Origin: Clostridiales bacterium
GTDB taxonomy: Bacteria; Bacillota; Clostridia; Oscillospirales; Oscillospiraceae
Reading direction: 5' to 3'
NCBI GenBank assembly: GCA_021203685.1
Contig: JAJQAS010000062.1
Span: 1 to 5,109 of the forward strand
DNA: 5,109 nucleotides
The position numbers and the translations under genes were made by a program. The notes under the pieces were generated by a model. That model made no database searches. It had not been told where the DNA came from and saw nothing but the letters and a program-made list of their open reading frames with translations. Position 1 is the stretch's first letter, and each line of letters starts with the position of its first letter. Shown here piece after piece: positions 1 through 5,109 of the stretch.

Positions 1-1111
1 TGTATGTATCCATCGTGAAAGAAGTTGAGGCGTGGCCAAGAATCGTGGATAACGTTTTTTCATCCATCCCCTGCTCCACCGCTCTGGTGGCGAAGGTATG
101 CCGGAGTGCATGGAATGTCATATGGGGGAGGCCGGCAAGTTTCAGAATCTGGTTATAATAGTCCTTGAAAGTACGGGGTTCAATGAAGCCGCCCAATGGA
201 TTGGTAACAATAAACCCGCTGTCGTGGTACAGATCACCGGTAGTCTGTTTATCTGCTTCCTGAATCTTACGCCAGCGCATTAAATCCTGGATAGCCTGCG
301 GCAGAAGAGGAACTGCACGAGCGGAATTTTCACTTTTAGGTGCCTGGATTACAATTTCTGTGCGAGGCCCGTCGTAGTTATCAGGGAGGTTGGGAATTTG
401 CAGACGGTTCAACGTTTGGTTGACGTGCAGGACGCTTGCCCGAAAGTCGATGTCTACCCAGCGCAGGCCCAGCAGTTCTCCTAAACGAAGCCCTGTCATC
501 AGGTCCAGCCGAATGAATACACCATAGCGGTGCTGGTAGCTAGCGCGAATCAGCAAGTATTGCTGATCCCTAGTCAGAACGGTAATTTTAGGCCGTGCAG
601 TATGAGGAATATTCACCCCACCTGCTGGATTAAAGGAGATGAGCCCTTCCCGCTGTGCTTGAGATAGTGCCTTGTGCAGGTACAGATTCAGGTTTCGGAT
701 GGTCTTGGGAGCCAGGTGTTCCGTTTCAATCTTGTAGTTGTAAAACTGCTGGAGAGTCCTTGTCGTCAGATCTTCCAGACGGATAGAGCCTAATGCGGGC
801 TTAAAGTGATTCTTCGCGTAACTTGCATAGCTGTTATAGGTGGAGCGTTTGAGCGTAGTTTTCATATAGGTTTCCAGCCAGAGATCCAGCCATTCACCGA
901 GGGTAATCTGGCTTGCGTGATAGTTGTTGTTTTCCATAGCGTGCTGTAATTGATGCAGAAGCTGTATTGCCTCTTTTTCCGTAGGTGCATACCGGATGAT
1001 ACGAACAGGTTTTCCCGTTGCGAAATCAATCGCGCCGGAAATGCGAACCTCCCAGCAGTTCGGAGATTTCTTCCGTATCGTACCTTCGTAGTCTTTTCTG
1101 TGCTTTGCCAT
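1..1111 (-). CDS. Tyrosine recombinase / phage-type integrase (Int A), C-terminus cut by window edge
   Basis: This is a site-specific tyrosine recombinase expected to cut and rejoin DNA through a 3'-phosphotyrosine. The frame is open from ATG at 1111 to the left edge, 370 codons without a stop. Residues about 8-52 look like the AP2-like arm-binding domain of Tn916-type integrases. Residues about 68-165 form the SAM-like core-binding domain (TLGEWLDLWLETY, NLNLYLHKAL). The rest is catalytic: Arg209 in TGLRLGELLGL, Lys259 in PKSENS, His334 and Arg337 in HALRHTFATR, His360 in LGHAS, and Tyr370 in MDTY, which is the last codon in the window. AAAGGA lies 10 nt before the ATG. It aligns with Int B along its whole visible length with only a two-residue length difference, so it is a paralogue. 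Whether it carries the HicB-like tail of Int B cannot be seen. Specific substrate sites are unknown; integration, excision or hsdS inversion are all possible. Confidence 0.93.
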   Translation of the reverse strand, partial: MAKHRKDYEGTIRKKSPNCWEVRISGAIDFATGKPVRIIRYAPTEKEAIQLLHQLQHAMENNNYHASQITLGEWLDLWLETYMKTTLKRSTYNSYASYAKNHFKPALGSIRLEDLTTRTLQQFYNYKIETEHLAPKTIRNLNLYLHKALSQAQREGLISFNPAGGVNIPHTARPKITVLTRDQQYLLIRASYQHRYGVFIRLDLMTGLRLGELLGLRWVDIDFRASVLHVNQTLNRLQIPNLPDNYDGPRTEIVIQAPKSENSARAVPLLPQAIQDLMRWRKIQEADKQTTGDLYHDSGFIVTNPLGGFIEPRTFKDYYNQILKLAGLPHMTFHALRHTFATRAVEQGMDEKTLSTILGHASTSFTMDTY

Positions 1112-1139
1112 TGTATCCAAATCCTTTCTATAATAATTG

Positions 1140-1176
1140 GAAAAGCTGTCTTGCACGAGTAGCAGGACAGCTTTTC
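1140..1176 (-). terminator. Long hairpin between Int B and Int A, possible bidirectional terminator
   Basis: An 11-bp perfect inverted repeat (gaaaagctgtc at 1140-1150, gacagcttttc at 1166-1176) extends inward through a T-G wobble and three more pairs (1152-1154 with 1162-1164), leaving a 7-base loop. One side is A-rich and the other T-rich in both directions, as in bidirectional intrinsic terminators. It lies 76 bases after the Int B stop. The T-tract after the stem is weak (CTTTTCC on the minus strand), so termination may be partial. Because it also lies between a candidate promoter and the Int A ribosome binding site, it could instead act as a leader stem-loop. Confidence 0.5.
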
Positions 1177-1181
1177 TCTTC

Positions 1182-1210
1182 AATATAATAATATACAGTT
1201 AGAATTTGAA
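1182..1210 (-). promoter_or_regulatory. Candidate sigma-A promoter for Int A
   Basis: On the minus strand, TTCAAA (1210-1205) and TATATT (1187-1182) are separated by 17 bases, matching the -35 consensus at 4 of 6 and the -10 consensus at 5 of 6. The surrounding stretch is the most AT-rich in the window. A transcript started here would begin near 1176, at the foot of the 1140-1176 hairpin. AT-rich sequence gives promoter-like matches easily, so this is a weak call. Confidence 0.35.
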
Positions 1211-1252
1211 AGAATTACGAATAAGATGCAATATGGAGGCGGCGCAAGGCGC

Positions 1253-2665
1253 TCACACCAGTATCTGCATCACATACTGCCCCGGCTGGGCATTGACATT
1301 GTACAGAGGCGTCGAACCGAATGGAGAGGTCATTTCGCTCAACGACTGCCGGATAGCAGTCTGTATTTGCTCCACGCCAGCCTCCATTGTCGGAGCAGCC
1401 AACTGAATTTCAGGAAAGTCCGGGGCAGTCATAAGGAAACTGCCGTCCTGTGGCGTTACGAGGATAGGATAACCCTGTGGCTGAATGGCGGGCTGCCCTG
1501 CGCTGTAAAGGTCGTTCATCAGGTTGATGCCTTCCCACTTATGCGTGTCAAGAACGTGGGCGTAGGTATCCATCGTAAAGGAAATAGAGTAGTGGCCCAA
1601 CAGTGTGGAGAGTGTTTTCTCGTCCATCCCCTGCTCCATCGCTCTGGTGGCAAAGGTGTGGCGGAGGGCATGGAAATTGAAGTGACGCAGGCCAGCCAGG
1701 TCTAAGATTTGGTGATAGTAATCGGAGAAGGTGCGGGGTTCGATATACCCGCCCAATGGATTGGTGACGACAAAGCCGCTGTTCAGATAGTCGTCTCCTG
1801 CCGCCTGTTGGTCGGCCTCCTGGACCGAGCGCCAGCAGAGAAGGTCCTGGACGGCGCTGGGCAGTAGAGGGATACTGCGGAGCGAATTGACCGATTTTGG
1901 CGGCTGGATCACGATCTCCGTTTTGGGGCCGCTGTAGTTGTCTGGCAGTCCGGGGATTTGCAGGCGGTTCAACGTCTGGCAGACACTGAGCATATTGCTG
2001 TGAAAATTGATGTTCTCCCAGCGTAAGCCCAGAAGTTCTCCCAGACGCAAGCCAGTGGCAAGCACCAGCCGAATAAATACCCCATAGCGGTGCTGGTAGC
2101 TGGCTTGAACCAACCGGCCCTGTTCCTCCCGCGTCAGCACGTCAATCGTGGGCCGCTCCACATGGGGGAGGTTCAATGAGGATGCTGGGTTAGTTGGAAT
2201 CAGCCCCTCCCGAACAGCCTGCTCCAGCGCTTTGTGGAGGTACAGGTTCAAATTGCTGATGGTTTTAGAGGACAAGCCCTCGGTCAGCACTTTGTAATTG
2301 TAGAACTGTTGGAGTAGACGAGGCGTAATTTCTGTCAACGGATAATTGCCTAACGCCGGTTTGAAATGACGTTTTGCGTAGGTTTCATAGCTCATTTGTG
2401 TGGATTGTTTCAATGTATTTCGGGCGTAGACCTCCATCCAGAAGTCCAGCCATTCTCCAAGGGTCATGTTTGTGATTTTCTTGCTGCCCACCGTGACGGA
2501 CAGGCTGTGAAGCAGCTGTACGGCTTCCTGTTCTGTTGCCGCATAGCGGGAAATGCGTGTTTTCTTACCGGCTTGGAAGTCTGTGACACCAGAGATGCGA
2601 ACCTCATAACAGCCGTTGCTCTTTTGGCGGATGCTTCCCTCACCGTTTCTTCTTTTGGAGCCCAT
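1253..2665 (-). CDS. Tyrosine recombinase with C-terminal HicB-like domain (Int B)
   Basis: This is a complete 470-residue site-specific tyrosine recombinase. The start at 2665 is preferred over an in-frame ATG at 2698 because GGAGG lies 8 nt before it and because it aligns exactly with the Int A start. Domains in order are an AP2-like arm-binding domain (about 8-50), a SAM-like core-binding domain (about 66-163), and a catalytic domain (about 175-378). The catalytic domain has Arg207 (TGLRLGELLGL), Lys257 (PKSVNS), His332 and Arg335 (HALRHTFATR), His358 (LGHYS) and Tyr368 (MDTY), so all catalytic residues are present. Most integrases of this family end soon after the tyrosine; this one continues for about 100 residues. 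Residues 399-470 resemble a HicB-like antitoxin domain. It follows hsdR on the same strand but a terminator and its own candidate promoter separate them. Its DNA target is unknown; integration/excision of an island or hsdS rearrangement are possible roles. Confidence 0.95.
   Translation of the reverse strand: MGSKRRNGEGSIRQKSNGCYEVRISGVTDFQAGKKTRISRYAATEQEAVQLLHSLSVTVGSKKITNMTLGEWLDFWMEVYARNTLKQSTQMSYETYAKRHFKPALGNYPLTEITPRLLQQFYNYKVLTEGLSSKTISNLNLYLHKALEQAVREGLIPTNPASSLNLPHVERPTIDVLTREEQGRLVQASYQHRYGVFIRLVLATGLRLGELLGLRWENINFHSNMLSVCQTLNRLQIPGLPDNYSGPKTEIVIQPPKSVNSLRSIPLLPSAVQDLLCWRSVQEADQQAAGDDYLNSGFVVTNPLGGYIEPRTFSDYYHQILDLAGLRHFNFHALRHTFATRAMEQGMDEKTLSTLLGHYSISFTMDTYAHVLDTHKWEGINLMNDLYSAGQPAIQPQGYPILVTPQDGSFLMTAPDFPEIQLAAPTMEAGVEQIQTAIRQSLSEMTSPFGSTPLYNVNAQPGQYVMQILV
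1256..1471 (-). other. HicB-like (HicB_lk_antitox-type) domain at the C-terminus of Int B
   Basis: Residues 399-470 of Int B start with YPILVTPQDGSFLMTAPDFP and continue with a T-x-E-A-x-V-E-x-I-x-x-A-I-x-x-x-L helix. This follows the HicB pattern: strand YP-[IV], an acidic-Gly turn, an aromatic strand, PD-[FL]-P-[EG]-[CI], then T-x-E-E-A and a helix. The tail from about 455, with PGQYVMQILV as its last ten residues, fits the last strand of the PF15919-type fold. HicB proteins normally neutralise the mRNA interferase HicA and often repress their own operon. No HicA-like gene is in the window. The assignment rests on motif reading only. Confidence 0.7.
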
Positions 2666-2673
2666 TGTAAAAT

Positions 2674-2678
2674 CCTCC
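2674..2678 (-). promoter_or_regulatory. Ribosome binding site that decides the Int B start
   Basis: GGAGG on the minus strand lies 8 nt before the ATG at 2665-2663. It favours this start over the in-frame ATG at 2698, which would add 11 residues absent from the paralogue Int A. It lies inside the segment bracketed by the 12-bp inverted repeat. Confidence 0.85.
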
Positions 2679-2710
2679 ATTTTTGTTTCACCGTACATTG
2701 GGTTACAGGT

Positions 2711-2738
2711 GTTATAAAGTGGTTGGGAGGAGTGTAAA
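2711..2738 (-). promoter_or_regulatory. Candidate sigma-A promoter for Int B
   Basis: On the minus strand, TTTACA (2738-2733) is followed after 16 bases by TATAAC (2716-2711), each 5 of 6 to the sigma-A consensus. It lies between the hsdR terminator and the Int B ribosome binding site, where a promoter is needed. Transcription would start near 2704, giving a leader of about 40 nt. The -35 box is one half of a tgtaaa/tttaca palindrome (2733-2746), so a repressor bound there would occlude RNA polymerase. Confidence 0.6.
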
Positions 2739-2775
2739 GTTTTACAATGGGGCTGGCTGGGCGATAATTTTGCAT

Positions 2776-2811
2776 AAAAACAGCGGCCAACCGTTTCGTT
2801 GGTCGCTGTTT
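2776..2811 (-). terminator. Rho-independent terminator downstream of hsdR
   Basis: A 14-bp stem (2811-2798 with 2791-2778, one G-T wobble) closes a 6-base loop and is followed on the minus strand by a run of Ts (GTTTTTATG). It begins 21 bases after the hsdR stop codon. This is the classic intrinsic terminator form and indicates that hsdR is the last gene of its transcript and that Int B is expressed separately. Confidence 0.88.
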
Positions 2812-2831
2812 CGCGTTTCCATGCTATCCTC

Positions 2832-5109
2832 TTATGCCATTTTCCGCAGCTCCCGGTAGATGATCTCCGACAGCGCCGCCATGATCGCGTTGTACTTCCC
2901 TCGGTCCTCGAACAGGGAAGTATAAGTGTCCTGGCTCTCGGTGTAGCTTTCCATCGCTGCGTCGCCGAACGCCTTGGGGAAAATGCTCTCGGCGAAAATT
3001 TGCGGGTCGCTGGTTTTGGCGATGCTCGCCAGCTTCTTGTCCTTCATCAGCTTGGCCTGGAGCGCCATCAGCATGACCTGGTCGCCGTCTGTAAAGTTGC
3101 CCTTGTACCGCTCGTTGATCTTCTGAATGATCTCGTCCAGCGGTTCATCCTGCTCCAGACCCATCGCGCCCTTCTGCCGGGCGGCCTCATAGACGCCCTT
3201 GGTGTCTGGCTGGAGAGCGATGGTCCCGTCAAAGGTTTTTTGCAGCTTGTAAAACTCCAGCTGGAGCTTGCCCTCCAGGTCCAGCGGTTCCCCGACCGCG
3301 GGTGGCAGCAGCTTGAGCAGGTAGGAGCAGAACACAAACTCCTGGTGCAGCTCCTTGTCGAACATCCGCACCACCTGAGAGACATAGCTGTACCACTTGA
3401 TGAGGCTGCGGAGCTGCCGCCGGAACTGGTACTGCTCTTCCTCGTCCTTCTGGTTGTAGCGGGCGGCGACGGGGAGCAGGACGCTGCTCATCTTCCCCAT
3501 GTTGTTGCTCTGGCTGCCCTTGGCGAAGTAGACCTTGGAGAAGGCCGCTATGTCGTCCTCATCGTAAATGTGGAACCCGCGCAGCTCCTTCTGGGTCTGG
3601 TAAATCAAATCCACATTGACTTCCTGCTGCAAATACGTCTCCTGATAGAAGGGCTGGAACGCCTCCAAAATGTCCTCCTGCTTGTTGACGAAGTCCAGCA
3701 CAAAGGTATCCGTCTTGCCGGGACAGGTGCGGTTCAGCCGGGAGAGGGTCTGCACCGCTTTGACGCCTTTCAGCTTCTTGTCCACGACCATGGTGTGGAG
3801 CAGCGGCTCGTCAAAGCCCGTCTGATACTTCTCCGCGACAATCAACACGTTGAAATTCTCGTGGAACTCCGCCTTGGTCTGGGCCTCGCTGATGTGACTG
3901 CCGTCTGCGCGGACATTCAGCTTCGGCTCGGTGTACTCCTCATCCCCGTCCGGGACGGCGCCGGAGAACGCAACCAGCACGTCCACGTTGGTATACTTTT
4001 TCTCCCGGATGTACCGCTTGACCTCGTGGAAGTACCGCACCGCCGCCAATCGGGAGGACGTGATCACCATCATCTTGCCTTTGCCGCCAATTTTCTTGCT
4101 GGTGGTCTCCAAAAAGGTCTCCACAATGACCTGGGACTTCTGGCTGATGTTGTAGGGGTGCAGCTCCTGATACCGCCGGATCAGCTTCGCGGCGCGGCTG
4201 GCGGGTACGTCCGGGTTTTCCGGGACGGTCTTGGCGATTTTGAAGCAGGTGTCATAGGTCATGTAATTCTGGAGGACATCCAGAATGAAGCCCTCCTCGA
4301 TGGCCTGCCGCATGGAGTAGATGTGGAACGGGTGAAAGCTACCGTCCTCCTGCTCCGTGCCGAACAGCTCCAGCGTCTTGTCCTTGGGGGTGGCGGTGAA
4401 GGCGAAGAAGGACAGATTTTTATGCTTGCCGTGGACGACCATTTCCCGCATCAGTTTGTCGTCCGGGTCCAGTTCCTCCTCGGCCTTGCCCTCCAGCTCA
4501 GCGTACTCCCGCAGGGCGGCCTCGGTGTCCGCCAGGGCCGCTTTCAGCTTCAATGCGGAGTTGCCCGTCTGGGAGGAGTGGGCCTCGTCCACGATGATAG
4601 CATAATTCCTGCCGTTGGCCTTGTCCACCTCGGTGTAGATGACCGGGAACTTTTGCAGGGTGGTGACGATGATGCGAACGCCGTTGTTGATGGCGTCCCG
4701 CAAATCCTTGGAATTCTTGTTCTCCCCAATCGTCTCCACCGCGCCGATGGTGTGGTCAAAGCCGGAGATGGTCTCCTGCAACTGTGCGTCCAGCACCGTC
4801 CGGTCTGTGACCACAATGATGCTGCTGAAAACCGCCCGGTTGTTCTCATCGTGGAGGGAGGCCAGCCGGTACGCCGTCCACGCGATGGAGTTGGACTTGC
4901 CGGAACCGGCGCTGTGCTGCACCAGATAATTATGGCCCGCGCCGTTGGCCCGGACATCGGCAATGAGCTTGCGCACCACGTCCAGCTGATGATACCGGGG
5001 GAAAAACAGCGCCTTTTTGCGCACCGTTCGCTCGCTGTCGTCCTTTTTCCGCTGCTTTTCCTCTTTGACCTGCAAGTGGATAAACTTTTGAAGAATGTCC
5101 ATCATGCTG
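2832..5109 (-). CDS. hsdR: Type I restriction endonuclease subunit R (HsdR), N-terminus cut by window edge
   Basis: HsdR is the motor and nuclease subunit of type I restriction-modification complexes (R2M2S); it translocates DNA with ATP and cleaves far from the recognition site. The visible 757 residues (numbered from the ATG at 5105) carry the superfamily 2 motor motifs in order: Walker A GSGKS 67-71, motif Ia around VVTDRTVLD (98-106), DEAH box 173-176 followed by SSQ, TATP 237-240, motif V TGFD 429-432, and motif VI QTLSRLNR 452-459. Residues about 480-757 form the C-terminal helical region typical of HsdR, including EPLDEIIQKINERY. The frame is still open at the right edge, so neither Met at the visible start is the true start. 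About 250 residues including the PD-(D/E)xK nuclease domain should lie beyond it, since HsdR is usually about 1000 residues. No frameshift is seen. hsdM and hsdS are not in the window. GC is higher than in the integrases. Confidence 0.96.
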   Translation of the reverse strand, partial: SMMDILQKFIHLQVKEEKQRKKDDSERTVRKKALFFPRYHQLDVVRKLIADVRANGAGHNYLVQHSAGSGKSNSIAWTAYRLASLHDENNRAVFSSIIVVTDRTVLDAQLQETISGFDHTIGAVETIGENKNSKDLRDAINNGVRIIVTTLQKFPVIYTEVDKANGRNYAIIVDEAHSSQTGNSALKLKAALADTEAALREYAELEGKAEEELDPDDKLMREMVVHGKHKNLSFFAFTATPKDKTLELFGTEQEDGSFHPFHIYSMRQAIEEGFILDVLQNYMTYDTCFKIAKTVPENPDVPASRAAKLIRRYQELHPYNISQKSQVIVETFLETTSKKIGGKGKMMVITSSRLAAVRYFHEVKRYIREKKYTNVDVLVAFSGAVPDGDEEYTEPKLNVRADGSHISEAQTKAEFHENFNVLIVAEKYQTGFDEPLLHTMVVDKKLKGVKAVQTLSRLNRTCPGKTDTFVLDFVNKQEDILEAFQPFYQETYLQQEVNVDLIYQTQKELRGFHIYDEDDIAAFSKVYFAKGSQSNNMGKMSSVLLPVAARYNQKDEEEQYQFRRQLRSLIKWYSYVSQVVRMFDKELHQEFVFCSYLLKLLPPAVGEPLDLEGKLQLEFYKLQKTFDGTIALQPDTKGVYEAARQKGAMGLEQDEPLDEIIQKINERYKGNFTDGDQVMLMALQAKLMKDKKLASIAKTSDPQIFAESIFPKAFGDAAMESYTESQDTYTSLFEDRGKYNAIMAALSEIIYRELRKMA

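Larger units (their letters stand above)
2661..2751. repeat. Perfect 12-bp inverted repeat flanking the Int B promoter and RBS
   Basis: cccattgtaaaa at 2661-2672 is the exact reverse complement of ttttacaatggg at 2740-2751, with 67 bases between. The left arm covers the Int B start codon; the right arm sits just upstream of the predicted -35 box. A further half-site, tgtaaa at 2733-2738, forms a 6-2-6 palindrome with tttaca at 2741-2746. The repeat could be paired operator sites for autoregulation or recombination sites bracketing an invertible promoter. It could also be coincidence. Confidence 0.6.

Noticed and set aside
1226..1705. Plus-strand open frame of 159 codons
   Set aside because: It lies antisense to the conserved catalytic and HicB-like coding of Int B; its composition is that of a shadow frame.
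1..2665. Recombinase-in-trio or Tn554-like recombinase array
   Set aside because: Those arrays have divergent recombinases in overlapping genes. Here two close paralogues are separated by 141 bases with a hairpin and possible own promoter, and no third gene is visible.
2666..2698. Start of Int B at the ATG at 2698, giving 481 residues
   Set aside because: The extra 11 residues have no counterpart in Int A, and GGAGG is correctly spaced for the ATG at 2665 while it would lie inside the coding region of the longer form.
2464..2790. Minus-strand open frame of 108 codons upstream of and overlapping Int B
   Set aside because: It overlaps the N-terminal part of Int B in another frame, crosses the promoter and terminator region, and shows no recognisable domain or good ribosome binding site.
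1112..2831. tRNA, att core or hicA gene in the two intergenic gaps
   Set aside because: The gaps at 1112-1252 and 2666-2831 contain no cloverleaf-like sequence, and no short open frame resembling HicA (small double-stranded RNA binding fold with conserved His) was found.
4550..4963. Minus-strand open frame of 137 codons within hsdR
   Set aside because: It is an alternative frame of the motor domain, rich in Arg, Pro, Ser and Thr, as expected for a shadow of a GC-rich gene.
2832..5109. Type III restriction subunit or other SF2 helicase instead of HsdR
   Set aside because: The HSAGSGKS Walker A, DEAHSSQ, TGFDEP and QTLSRLNR motifs and the C-terminal EIIQKINERY-type region together are those of type I HsdR.

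Overview
The window holds three genes, all read from the minus strand: the 3' three quarters or so of a type I restriction endonuclease subunit gene (hsdR, entering from the right edge), a complete tyrosine recombinase (called Int B here) and a second, closely related tyrosine recombinase (Int A) that runs off the left edge. There is no rRNA, tRNA, CRISPR array or IS element. The Tn916/phage-type integrase architecture, the strong GGAGG ribosome binding site and the mixed base composition suggest a gut-type Clostridia/Firmicutes bacterium. In sampled 60-base lines GC is about 60% in hsdR and about 45-50% in the integrases. The host assignment is inference.

Layout from right to left, which is the direction of transcription. 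(1) 5109-2832: HsdR with its motor motifs and C-terminal helical region; the N-terminal nuclease domain lies outside. (2) 2811-2776: a convincing Rho-independent terminator closing the hsdR transcript. (3) 2751-2661: a promoter region for Int B, with a perfect 12-bp inverted repeat whose arms sit just upstream of the -35 box and on the start codon. (4) 2665-1253: Int B, 470 residues, with an arm-binding domain, a core-binding domain, a catalytic domain with the full R-K-HxxR-H-Y set, and an added C-terminal domain that reads as HicB-like (HicB_lk_antitox type). (5) 1252-1112: a short AT-rich gap with a possible promoter and a long hairpin. (6) 1111-1: Int A, colinear with Int B, cut off by the window exactly at its catalytic tyrosine.

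The restriction gene and the recombinases appear to be separate transcription units. Tyrosine recombinases beside type I restriction loci often invert or shuffle hsdS specificity genes, and they also occur at the ends of mobile islands. Neither hsdS nor hsdM nor an att site is visible, so that link is only a hypothesis. The most distinctive observations are the HicB-like domain fused to a complete recombinase, the tandem pair of paralogous recombinases, and the inverted repeat that brackets the promoter and ribosome binding site of Int B.
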